DNA from: Echria macrotheca
Lineage: Eukaryota > Ascomycota > Sordariomycetes > Sordariales > Schizotheciaceae
Assembly: GCA_030411725.1 (NCBI GenBank)
Contig: MU839837.1
Location: 1 to 64,000, forward strand
DNA: 64,000 nt
Direction of reading: 5' to 3'
Of this stretch, positions 18,334-28,746 are shown in pieces; position 1 is the stretch's first letter; every line of letters begins with the position of its first letter. Both the position numbers and the translations under genes were made by a program. The notes under the pieces were generated by a model. That model saw only the letters and a program-made list of their open reading frames with translations. It made no database searches and was not told where the DNA came from.

Positions 18334-21300
18334 ATGGCGTATGGCTACGGGCGACCGGCCCTGAAGAGCACGGTCGATGTCCAACTCCAATCCGCTTTTA
18401 GCGACGGCAATTGGAACGCTGTCGTCAGACTTGCTGATAAACGGGCCAAAGCTCTCAAAGACAACTATTACGAGGTGAGTTGGGCGAGGGATCCAGTCTG
18501 ATACTTCTTGTTGGGGGGGCTCTGAAAACTCATTTGTTACCGGTTCCAGGCCATAAAAGTCTGCGCCGAGTCACAGCTGGATGGCGCCGCCGAGAGATGC
18601 GGCATCCTGGTCGCCATCGAGGACCTGGTCAAGCAAAAAACTGTCGTCGACATCGACACTCTCGAACTCTATGAGTGGGCGGCCAGTGATTTTCTTCAGT
18701 CGGAAATCGAGTATGCCGATACCCTGGGACCCTTGCGCGTGAGATGGGCCAAGGCAAACCCAAAGAGCCCTCTTGCTCTTCAATGCCTTCAAGCCTGTTT
18801 GGAGTATTGGGATCTTGTGAGCGCTCAGCAGGTGAGTTTGCCGAGTTGCCTACTTTAGAGCCCCGTCGCTCTAGAAGCTGACTGCCCCGGCTACCAAGAT
18901 CTCCACCGCTCTAGATAAAGCATACCTCAACTCGGGCGATCGCCGGTACATGTTCTGGAGCATAACTCTCACATTTCTCCTTTCCGTGAGTCACCCGCTT
19001 CCAGGTGCCTAACCACTGTGCCAAAACTTACATGTTCAGATAAGCCCCCAATGCAGTGAATCAAGCCGCAAGGTGTACAGCCTTCTGGTTCTCAAGCAGC
19101 TCGAACGAGCAGCTGAGATCACGGAGAACGTAGGTTATGGTTTTCGCTACTCATAACATTCATGGCTGACAAGGCTCCAGTCTCCAAAGATGGACATAAA
19201 AGATCGCGGTCTCCTCAATGAGGAGGAGATCTGTCTGTACTACCGCGTACTCCTGGTCCACGGTAACAAGGATGACTACATCAAGAGAGTACAGGGCAAT
19301 AGCCTCGGCGCCCTAGCCTTGTTGCGAAAGGGTCATAAACTTCTTTTCTGGGACTCTCTAGGTGTACTGGAAACCTGGGGCGAGTGGGATTTGATCTTTG
19401 ACCTGTCTCGCCAAGCCCTGCGGTTAGGCCTCGAAGGAGTTACGCCTCATTTTTTTGTTTGCGACTGGAAGGTCTGGAAAACCTTCATCGCAGCCGCCAG
19501 CAAGAGTGCGAAACCAGAAGCGTAAAGACCCCGACATCTGAACTCCCTCCCACATGCTAATCGGGTTTAGTGCGCTGGAGGAGGTCCAGAGTATTCTCCA
19601 GGATTTCTTCGCCCTAAAAACCAAGAAGCCTGATACATACAAGAAAAACTTGGCCTTGGCTCTCTTGGAGGCGAGTTCGAAGCTCTACAGCCTCAGCCCT
19701 GTCACAGCGCCTGACGTCAAGGGCATGACATCTCGGGTTATCCAACTTGGGCTCTTCTTGGAGCAGTACTTTGACAGGCTATCGGTATTTGACGACGTCA
19801 AGGAATATGTTTCGTGTCTCTCCTTTGAGGAGGTCCAGACTCTTCTTGAAGATATCTTCCCGAGCATGCTTTCAGCGGTCAGTAAACGTCCATCGGTGTC
19901 CTCTCCTCTGCTAACGTCCCGGACTCATAGCAGTCGGACAACGTCAAAGGGGTCATATTAGGCTCTTTGATCTGCAAAATACGGTATCTCCTCTCTACCT
20001 GCCCCCAAACCCTCTCCCGTCATCCATCTATTACAGACGGGCAACAACAAGCCGAGCCATACAGATGTCGGGTTTGTTCTGGTCTGACGTCTCTTCCGTG
20101 CAAACACTGCTTGAAGTCGATCATCGTGGAAGCCATAGGCACATCAAAGAGGATATCGGCCGATTCTGATCTGACCGACGCCATTCCCCGGCTGGACAAG
20201 GACCCCCGTATTGACCTTGCGCTTGTTATTGGTTTGTCCCTTCTAAAGCTTTCCGGTCTCCGACCTGGCGCTCTCGAGGCCCTCTGGTCGCCTACTCGCG
20301 ACTTAGATCCGAGCCTATTCCTCCAGGCCATATTGATCATGGATGCCCAGCTGCGGGAAACGCCATCCGACAATGGTCTGAGGCTTATCCTGGTCCGTCT
20401 GTATCTTCTTCTAGGGAACGCTTCACACGCCCACCAGCTGTGGGTCCCAATGGACGTCAAGCGAACAATCCACGACGCGCTGAGTCCCTTGTTCTTCGAC
20501 CGAATATCTAGTCTCTCTCCAGCTCTATTTCAAGGAAGCAGACCGCTCATGGAACCTCTACGCTCCTATTACTCCTCGAGTCTGCGAGACCAGTGCCCGC
20601 TCAAGACTTGGGAGGCCTTCTCCTCCGGGAGCTACACGAGTCTTCTCGACATGGTCGAGTATGACGGCCATCTGCAAAGAAGCTGCACCCTCATGATGAC
20701 ACTGGTAGAGGAGTCACGCGCTACAAGGGCCTTCAGTGGTAAGACCGAGATGGAGATAGCGGAGAACCCCCTTGCCTGTGAGTCTGTTCCTGCATCTTTG
20801 TTTACCCCAGCTTGCTGACACACCATACTTTTAGGGAGCATCCAGGACGACACGCCGCTGGTCAACAAGACGGACTACGGATCGTTCTCTAACCTGGAGA
20901 GCCCCCATGGCCCTCAGATCCAGGACTTCGTCCGTCTCGGCCCCGAGCTTTCGGTAAGTCGTGTGAAGGAGCAAGATGGCAAGAAGGCGCGGAATCTAAC
21001 GTGTGCTCCCAATAGAATGAGAGGGCGCACTTGGCATTTCTTTCCGAGCAGTTTGCCGACCTCCTCTCTTTTCGGCCGCCAAAAGAATACAAGCCGGCCA
21101 AAGCCATTGAAGCCGCCATCCGCGACCGCAACTATGTTCTCGAGCGTCTCACCCACCTCAACCGCTCGCTAGCGACCTTCATCCACCACCCAAAGACACC
21201 GAGCGCCCTTACCTCCGCCGAATTGGGCCACTACACAATTGTCTCCCTCCTTGCCGCCGCGGCGCTGACTTCTCTATCAACCTCGCGTGCTGACCCGACA

Positions 21301-21831
21301 CCAAAGAATATGTCGCTAGCCAGCTCGTCCATCCGCACCACGTTGATGTCACTCCGCGCTTCCAGCCTCCAGCCAGCGCCGGCCCACATGTCAGCCACAT
21401 GCTTCGCCTTGACGAATATGCACGCCGTATCGTATCTGCGCGAGGCCGCGCTCGCGGTGAAGCACACGGCCGGCTTTGTCCTGGCCTTCCACGAACGCGA
21501 GCTGGCGCGCGATCGCAGCGGCAAGTCGGCGCTACAGCGAGATGTCGTCGCAGAGATGAAGGCGCTCGAGACCGTCGCCGCCAAAATCCTGAGCGAGACC
21601 AAGGCGCATCTGCAGAAGCTGAAGGAGGCGCTCGGCGAGGGCGGATGGCTCGATCGGCTGCTCGGGTGGATCTTTGGAGAGGACGAGCAGGCTGTGGACG
21701 GCGACGAGGAGTTGCGACGCGCAGTAAGCGATATGATTGGCGGGCCTGAGGGTGCTGAGGAGTGGTGTGGGAGAGTGCTCGAGGGTTGGCGCGAAGGGAT
21801 CAAGGGGTGGCTGATGGTCCGGTGGGAGTAA
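18334..21831 (+). CDS. NAA25: NatB N-terminal acetyltransferase auxiliary subunit (Naa25/Mdm20)
   Basis: The non-catalytic subunit that anchors the Naa20 catalytic subunit to the ribosome for acetylation of Met-Asp/Glu/Asn N-termini. Nine exons were joined: 18334-18474, 18550-18831, 18899-18985, 19040-19129, 19181-19521, 19571-19877, 19934-20777, 20835-20953, 21016-21831, giving 1008 residues with every phase consistent. The N-terminal half is TPR-like helical sequence (LQSAFSDGNWNAVVRLADKR, ALQCLQACLEYWDL, WDLIFDLSRQALRLGLEG, FFVCDWKVWKTF). The start of exon 7 could be 19931 or 19934. Exon 7 encodes two CxxC pairs close together (CRVC, CKHC). The C-terminal part is helical and ends without a targeting signal. 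Length and motifs match Naa25/Mdm20; the large subunits of NatA and NatC differ. Confidence 0.88.
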
Positions 21832-22150
21832 CAGAGCTGTCGATGTTGCCGTCTTCAACATCATGGTCATTGTGTGCAGAATCAACTTTGTAATAGAGCT
21901 TCGCGCGTCCAGTCATGACCAACATGCACATATATCAGGGTATCTCTCGAACCCGCTATATTTCCGCGGCAAAGATCCTGGTAAGCTATAACCTAAATGA
22001 ACCCACTTGTAACATGTATCCATGCTCGCTATGCGCTCCCAATGCTAGCAGCCAAAACAATCACTCTCGCCCAACGGAATACCACAGCCCTGCAACCACT
22101 ACCCAAACGCCATGAGCCGACGACGGTCGACCGCTGTCCCTTTTTGCTCA
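21832..22150. other. Convergent 3' intergenic region
   Basis: 319 bases between the NAA25 and ILM1 stop codons. Only short frames are seen. It presumably carries both 3' ends. Confidence 0.5.
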
Positions 22151-22837
22151 TCAATGGATGTGGCTATGACTCGATCGTCTCTTTGCCTTGCGCGCGGCGT
22201 TCTCTCGCCGCTCCTCTTGCAATGTGACCCAGATCCAGAACCAGCTGATGGTCTCGACAAACATAAACGTAAAGAAAACACGGTTCTTGAGTGCGTCGCC
22301 GCCCCAGCTCGAGGGGGCATAGCCCGGCGGCGGGTGAGCGTGGGCCGAGGGGTGGCCGAGGCGACGTGTGGAAGTGTATATCGGCGACGCGGCGCTGAAG
22401 AAGAAGGTGTAGATGGATAGGAAGAAGGAAAGCGAGAGGCGCAGTGGAGCTGTGGAGAACCTGGTTAGCTGGTGTCTTCCTTTTGTCCAAAAGGAGCGTC
22501 ATACCTTGCATCCCCCAGTGTTGCTCGGGCATGTCGTCGGGTAGGCTTAGCGTGACAAGATCGGAGATGCCAATGATGCCGAGTATGACGGCGAGAAAAG
22601 CGAGGGCAGGGGACTGGGACTCGAAGCTACGGACGTGGGGCTAGAGAACGACAGGTCAGTTCGGTTATATCGAGGGCGATGTTGCGAAGGCGGACGTACA
22701 AGACCCATGGCTTCGCCGAGAACATAGACGACGGCTTGATCCGCGATAGTGATGGGATTGGTGAGGAAGAAGAAGCCCAGGGTGATATGGAAAAGAGAGA
22801 TGGAGGTGATGATGGTTTTGGCCGATATGAGCGCCAT
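22151..22837 (-). CDS. ILM1: Ilm1-family membrane protein
   Basis: A fungal membrane protein named after increased loss of mitochondrial DNA in yeast mutants; its biochemical role is not established. The exons are 22837-22700, 22640-22505 and 22449-22151, giving 190 residues. Donors are GTACGT and GTATGA, and acceptors are CTCTAG and CCACAG. Four hydrophobic segments are visible: residues about 8-28 (IITSISLFHITLGFFFL), a second after the first splice (ALAFLAVILGIIGISDLV), a third (LSLSFFLSIYTFFFSAA) and a fourth (FFTFMFVETISWFWIWVTL). The C-terminus is basic (RRENAARKAKRRSSHSH). MALISAKTIITSISLFHITL and the tail after the last segment match the Ilm1 pattern as I recall it. In the uninterrupted frame the last ~30 codons read differently, so correct splicing matters. 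Confidence 0.85.
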
Positions 22838-23709
22838 GGCTGCTGGTTCTAGCCGAGCGGGGAGAGTAGCGAGCGTGGGTGGGCGTCGAATGCGTGCGTC
22901 CTGGTGTTCGCTGGGCGACCGCAAGGTGCGACGCGGCGGACCAGGTTTTGCTCTGTCTTGGTGAAATCGGAGCCGGTGGGGTTGACGAGAGTATGGGACC
23001 GGGCACCAGTGGGAGGCAAAACGAGGGTGTCTTTCGCATCCGCAAAGCCGTCAGACAAGGCAGAAGTCTACCAGAAGCGGTAGATGAGTTGGCAGGCTCT
23101 CTCTCTGTGTGTCCTCGTGAGCTTCGAATGGGCACTCGTTGTCGCTGTTTCGTCAGAGGTCCGATGCTGCGGATTGGCTTATCTCCAGGTTGCCACGATA
23201 AGCGAGTGCAAGTGATTGGGCTCTCGCAAGCGCCCAAGCGCCGTTCCGCGACACTTCAGTGCTTGCGGCCCGAGTGTTGAATAAGACGCGGAGTACTTCC
23301 ACTCATGGTGTATCTATACAGACACGAATCCGTACCACGACAAGGGCAGGAGATGGGCATGTGATTACTGAGTGTTGCGCGCCCCCTCTGGCTCAGACGG
23401 CCGAAGCCGCGGTCGGGATCATTTATGCTCGCTCGGCATTCCTTTTCAGTATCCGGCTCTTGCGTTTGTTCTCCGGTACCTAACGTTCGTGATGGTTGCG
23501 GCCCGTAATCAAGTGGGTCTGTGGTTGCGGGGGTGTCCTGCAGGGTCCGGTTCCCGTTGGAGCTCCCTCGCAGCATTCAGTGTGGCAGCACGTTAACAGC
23601 GTCTTCATCTTTGGGCTTGATCAATAATAATAAGCCGACTTGCATTAAAGACTCAAACCGGTCTGCCGTCTGTTCGGGACCACCACTCTACCTGTCAACC
23701 ACGACCGAA
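22838..23709. other. Divergent upstream region of ILM1 and the GGTase beta gene
   Basis: 872 bases between two divergent starts. Several short frames cross it on both strands without domain-like content. A strong TATA box is not apparent; the 60 bases before 23710 contain CTCAAACCGG and CACTCTACC, typical leader composition. Confidence 0.45.
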
Positions 23710-25236
23710 ATGGCGGACGAAGCGAGGCCCACGGTGCTCGACGTTGAGCGGCAGCTCAAATACTGGAAGATGTGTCTCCGCTCACCTCTTCCTGAGGTAT
23801 ACCAATCCAACGAGGCCAACCGCTTGGCCTTGGCGTATTTCATCATCAACTCCATCACCATACTCACTCCGCCCACTGCCGACCGTCACACGTTGGAGCC
23901 CATCATCTCACCCGCCGAACGGAAACAGCTCCGGCAGTGGGTTCTCTCACATCAACATCCAGGCGGTGGCTTTTCCGGGTCGACTTCGCTTGTCTTTCCA
24001 CTAGCAACTTATGACGAGTGGGACTTTGAGGCTGGATCACGGGCCCTGGAGCACTCTGGACTGGCCAACATTGCTGCCACGGTATTTGCGCTACAGCTGC
24101 TAGCCCTCCTAGCCGACGATGGGAACCCAGGTGTCGCATTCAGAGGGGTTGACCGGGTGCGGACGCTCAGATGGCTGCGGAGGCTTCAGCGGGACGACGG
24201 CAGCTTCGGCGAGGTTCTGCGCTACCTACCAACCAGAGGTTGGTTCATTGCGGGAGGCTACGACATGAGGTACTGCTATGTCGCAACTTTAATCCGATGG
24301 ATGCTCCGCGGCAACGTGAAGGAGGGTGAGCCCGGATGGGTCGAAGACTTTGACACGGAACGGCTAGCCCAATATATCCTTCGTAGTCAGGTACTGTTGG
24401 GTTCCGGGTGATGCTCTGTTGCTGATGGTGTTCACAGACATATGATGGCGGGTTTGCTGGGAGAGCATCTGTCGAGCCGCACGGTACGTTTGTCAAACGC
24501 ACATCACATCCTCACGTCCTCACATTTCGGCTAGCTCTAACATGATGTCTCAGCTGGCTATGCGTACTGTGCGATTAGCGCCTTGTCTCTCCTCGACCGG
24601 CCCATCGAGAACAGCATTTCTTCTCACCCAAGCAATATATTGCACACCGGCATTCGCGACAAGTCGACTCTGACCCACTGGCTTGCCTCGCGCCAGTTCG
24701 TCTATCTTCAACCTTCCAGCGGCGACAGCGACGTGGACGAAGAGGATGAGGTGAACTTCACTTTGCCCAATTCCCTCGCCGATCTTAGTCTGGATGACAA
24801 CCTGCGTTATGTCGGCTTCAACGGCCGCTGCAATAAGGTTGCCGATACCTGCTACTGTTGGTGGGTCGGCGCTGCACTCTACACACTTGACGAGGCAGAA
24901 CTTATCTCGTGGGAACCCTCGCGGAGGTTCCTGCTGGAGAAGATGCAGCACCGAATAGGCGGCTTTGGAAAGCACCCTGGCAGTCCACCTGATCTGTACC
25001 ATGCATGCTTCGGCCTAGCGATCCTGGCTGTTATGGGTGAGAAGGGGTTGCAGCCACTGGATAGCTCTCTCGCTGTACCTATCGAGACGGTGAGAACTAT
25101 CGAGGCCGCGAGAAGACAGCTTCTGGACGCAGAAAAGGAGGATAGCAAGACCAACGTCTTGGCTAGGAGCGCCCTCCAGATGGGGTTGAACCTGGCCGGA
25201 AAGAAACCCGCCTGGCTGACGGATGTCTCCGTCTAG
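23710..25236 (+). CDS. Geranylgeranyltransferase type I beta subunit
   Basis: The catalytic beta subunit that, with the shared alpha subunit, attaches geranylgeranyl to C-terminal CaaL proteins such as Rho and Cdc42 GTPases (yeast CDC43). The exons are 23710-24390, 24438-24483 and 24554-25236, giving 469 residues. The short middle exon encodes TYDGGFAGRASVEPH. The alpha-toroid repeats are visible: QHPGGGFSG, LQRDDGSFGE, TYDGGFAG, AYCAISALSLL and RIGGFGKHPGS. The expected zinc ligands are present: D340 and C342 in KVADTCYCWWVGAALY and H392 in DLYHACFGLAIL. MRYCYVATLIRWML contributes to the active site. The protein is longer than yeast Cdc43, with an acidic insertion (DSDVDEEDEV) in the fourth repeat region. 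A farnesyltransferase beta subunit is less likely because its spacing and GGF repeats differ. Confidence 0.9.
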
Positions 25237-25438
25237 TAGCAAGACACTAGACACACTAGAACCGACAAAAGCTAATTTGGTATTGCTATAAACCTAGGTG
25301 TGTGTGCGTCTTGTGATTTTTCGTTGCGGTTCCGGAAGATAAGGTAGGTATCTAATGCCCCAAACATGGTGGATAGAGCGGCGGGGACGGTCGCAAAGTG
25401 TGGCTCATGACTCGTCTTGGTATCCTTTCTTTCCAAGC

Positions 25439-26781
25439 TCAATGCGATAACGCATGCTTGATGATCTTTTTCAGGCCCTCCACAGCTTCTTCCAAATCTC
25501 GGACTCTCAGCGCCTCCTTGTCCCCATGGGCAACGAGAATCGTTCCCGGACCATACAGATAGCTGGTGTGGTTTCCTTGCAGGTTAGGGACGTCGGTCCC
25601 GTAATTTACGACAACGGTTTCAAAGCCTGCAACCGAGAGCCAAGTTAGGAGTCAACCACCAAGAACCAAGAGCAGGATCTTTTACCTTCGACATCACAAT
25701 TGCAGTCCACTGGGCCGTAAGAATAAGGCCAGTTCACGGAAAAGGCCTCCTCGTCCGTCTCTTGCAGGATTGTATTGATCCTTTCCTGCACAATTCCAGG
25801 CCCCGAGGTAAAGTTCCCGGCCGCTACCCGAATCGTCACCAGGGCTCCGGCATCTTTCGCAATGACGTTCCCGGCTACGCCGCCTGTGAGGCGCCCGATG
25901 TTGACCGTAGTTTTCCCATAAAGTTCGTTGCTGCCCAGGTCGGCATCAACTATCTTTGCCAGCGCCCGCACCAACAGCTCCGTTGCACTCTTGCCAAGCT
26001 CGGGGTATCCCGAATGGCCGGCCTTCCCCTTTGCATAGAGCCAACCGCCCATGATTCCCTTGTGGCCGCACGCGAGTTTGTTTCCCGTTGGCTCACCGAA
26101 AATCGCTGCGTCGAATTCCATGCCGGGGTGCTCGTCCCGCCACCATGCTGAAAAGTTCTTCATGCCGTCGCCTACCGTCTCCTCCCCCACGACGTAGAGA
26201 AGCATCAGATCCTCGGGTGGTACATCGCCAACCGCCAGGATCTCCTCAACGGCTGTGATCTGGGCGGCGACACTCGCCTTAGCGTCGACAGAGCCACGGC
26301 CACTGATAACGGTGTCCGGGCCGATATTCGCCTCGTCGCTGGCGCTGATGCTGTAAGGTATCCATGGGGGGACGACATCAATGTGAGAGGTGATGAGCAC
26401 ACGGGGTTTCCTGCTGCTTAGTTGGGTGTTATCTGCGCCAGGCCACGCGAGAAGATTCCATCGTTTCTGATCCGGCGGTGAGCCCTCTCGTGGAGGAACT
26501 TGCTGAAGCTGGGTGGCGTAGCCCCGACCCTCTAGGTAGTCAACGAGGAAGTGGGCGGCCTTGTCCTCATGGCCACCGTCTGTGACAGAGGGGATATCAA
26601 TTAGCCTTTTGTGAAGGGAGAGAAGCGAATCGCGATAGGCTGGCGCCGAGTGCGGTTCGCTGTTCGAGGTGGCCGCGGTCGTTTCAAAGATTGGACGTTG
26701 GCGATTTCCGTCTATGGCGGATGCTGTACACCGCAAGCCCGTCAGGCTGGCAACGAATAAGGCGCAGTTTATAGCTTTCAT
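25439..26781 (-). CDS. Secreted or vacuolar M20-family metallopeptidase
   Basis: A zinc-dependent exopeptidase or deacylase of the M20 family (ArgE/DapE/CPS1 group). The exons are 26781-25686 and 25626-25439, giving 427 residues. The second exon supplies the C-terminus FETVVVNYGTDVPNLQGNHT and onward to KHALSH. The first ~22 residues form a signal peptide (MKAINCALFVASLTGLRCTA). Metal and catalytic motifs are in order: SHIDVVP (HxD), GRGSVDAKAS (bridging Asp), GEETVGDG (catalytic Glu and Glu ligand), FGEPTGN and a C-terminal GNHTSYLYGPG with a His. The dimerisation lid carries GKAGHSGYPELG. The true substrate cannot be read from the sequence, and database names such as acetylornithine deacetylase are often loosely applied to this secreted fungal group. 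It is convergent with the GGTase gene, about 200 bases apart. Confidence 0.85.
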
Positions 26782-27135
26782 TTTCGGGCTGGGGGTTATA
26801 TTCAGACAAGCAGCAAAGCTGAATTAACAGCGCTTCCCAAACACAGATCCAGGGCCCACACTGCACAGCTCCTCGGTGATGAGGTCATTGGATTTCCCGT
26901 TGGTTTCGGCAGCGCCACGGATAATTCCGCAGTGTGGGCCTCGGCAACTCCGGAACGGGCCCCGGGAGGCTGGAGCTCGGCTCTGTGCCTGAACTTTGAA
27001 GGGTCCCACTCTCACTCACCATCGCGAGACTCGAAATCGAGTCTCCAGCAACAGGTCTACCTCTACATGCAGATTTCTAGTACACGTGCGCAATCCGCTC
27101 ATCGACCGAGACACACCAATTCCCTCGCTGATTTT
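26782..27135. other. Intergenic region upstream of the M20 peptidase
   Basis: 354 bases between the MRI1 stop and the peptidase start, both on the minus strand. It should include the peptidase promoter and MRI1 terminator. No distinct element was recognised. Confidence 0.45.
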
Positions 27136-28362
27136 TCAGCGGACGATAGCCGCCCACCTCTCAGGCATCACTTCACGAAAGTTGAACCTCCCATCTGGCC
27201 CCTTCACCACCACACCGTTCTCCGTCACGATTGCGTCGATCAACGAATGTGGCGTGACATCGAAAGCTGGATTCCACACAGCAATCCGCTGGTCAGCAAT
27301 CGCCACCCTTGCCGTCTTGTTCGCATCGATGCTTCCATCCGAATTCACGACTGCCCCGCTGATTTGAGTCAACTCTTCTCTTTTCCGCTCCTCAATCTTG
27401 ATACCCGCGCCCGTTTCAGTCTCGAGATCTATGCTGGTCGTAGGTGCAGCCACGACAAATTTGACACCGTGATGGCGTGCGAGAACAGCAAGCGCGTACG
27501 TCCCGATCTTGTTTGCTGTGTCGCCGTTGCGAACAACACGGTCAGCTCCGACGATGACGGCGCCAATATTCATCGATTCGCGGTGGAGGGCGAATAGGGC
27601 AGCCGCCATGCTGTCTGTGATCAGAGTTGATGGGATGCCCTCGTAGACGAGCTCGAACGAGGTCAAGCGACTCCCTTGGTTGTAGGGCCGAGTCTCGGTG
27701 CAATAAGCATGCTGAAGCAGTCCCTGGCTGTAAAGGGTGCGTATGATGCCGAGAGCGGTGCCGTGACCGGAAGTTGCCAGCGAGCCGGTATTGCAGTGCG
27801 TCAAGACAGAAAGCTTCCTGTCTGTCGAGGCGTTATACTGCTGCTGGAGCCATGCTGCACCGAAGGCGCCGATCGAGGTGTTGTTATGGAGATCCTTGGC
27901 TAGGATGGCTTCCGCCGCTTCTATGTAGGCCGCGAGGATGGCAGCCTTGGCCTCCGGATGCGCCAAACCCTCGGTTCGAGCAGCCTTTACAGCTGCTTTG
28001 AGCAGATTGATGGCGTTGAACAGGTCGACAGCCGTTGGCCTGCTCTCTCTCAGGTAATCTAATCGCGAGTTGATGTATGCCACCACCTCTTCGGGGCTTT
28101 CCGCGCCTGGTGCGTATTAGGTCGTCGCTTCTGAGAAGATTGGGTTTCACTTACTGCAGCTCCCATTGTGTAGCTCCACAGCGTGAGCCAGCGCCGCAAC
28201 GATCGCGATGGCAGGCGCGCCTCGGACCCTCATGGCCCGGATGCAATCGAAGGCCTCCTCGCTCGTGGAAACCTCATCGTAATGATTTTCGTGAGGGAGT
28301 CGGAGCTGATCGAGAACCAACAGTTTACCTCGCGAGTATTTGATCGCCTCGAGTGTTGCCAT
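27136..28362 (-). CDS. MRI1: Methylthioribose-1-phosphate isomerase (Mri1)
   Basis: It converts 5-methylthioribose-1-phosphate to 5-methylthioribulose-1-phosphate in the methionine salvage pathway. The exons are 28362-28155 and 28106-27136, giving 392 residues; the intron has a GTAAGT donor, a CTAAT branch site and a CACCAG acceptor. Family motifs are clear: the start MATLEAIKYSRGKLLVLDQL, the substrate-binding AMRVRGAPAIAIVAALA, catalytic Cys in LTHCNTGSLATSGHGTALG, ETRPYNQGSRLTSFEL, and catalytic Asp in GADRVVRNGDTANKIGTY. The sequence ends FREVMPERWAAIVR. The eIF2B alpha/beta/delta subunits share this fold but lack this combination of catalytic Cys and Asp. It is divergent from the TRAPP subunit gene. 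Confidence 0.93.
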
Positions 28363-28746
28363 TATACCTAAGATTCTTGTCCGATAATACTGCAACAGGT
28401 CACGTCTACAAAATGAGAAAAGAAGCACAAATCTCCAATCAGGCAGAGGGAAACACCAGCAGCTCCTTGATCGCGCAATCGCCAATTGTCTTCAGTCGCC
28501 CCTTGCCCCTCCCCTGCCCACCACGGCAGGAAGTTTTTTTGGCGGGGTCCAGCCGTCAAGAATCAAGGGTTCACGCTAAACCGGAAAGAGCCGAAGGCCA
28601 ACCCGCCGGGAGAGGCAGGCGGTCAGCGATCCTGGGACAGCAACCGCTGGCCGCAATGAAGCCATCCCCTCGACCAAGCCAAAGTACCCGAGCTGCGTGA
28701 ATCTTCGAGGGGAGGTCATGTCGCAAGTCCTTGTGCGTTGCTCAGC
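28363..28746. promoter_or_regulatory. Shared upstream region of MRI1 and TRS130
   Basis: 384 bases between divergent starts at 28362 and 28747 must contain both promoters. It includes a C-rich stretch at about 28499-28527 (GCCCCTTGCCCCTCCCCTGC). No confirmed binding site. Confidence 0.45.

Noticed and set aside
19967..20040. An extra intron (GTATCTCC...TTACAG) in NAA25 exon 7
   Set aside because: Removing it shifts the frame into early stop codons, while the unspliced frame continues into conserved helical sequence.
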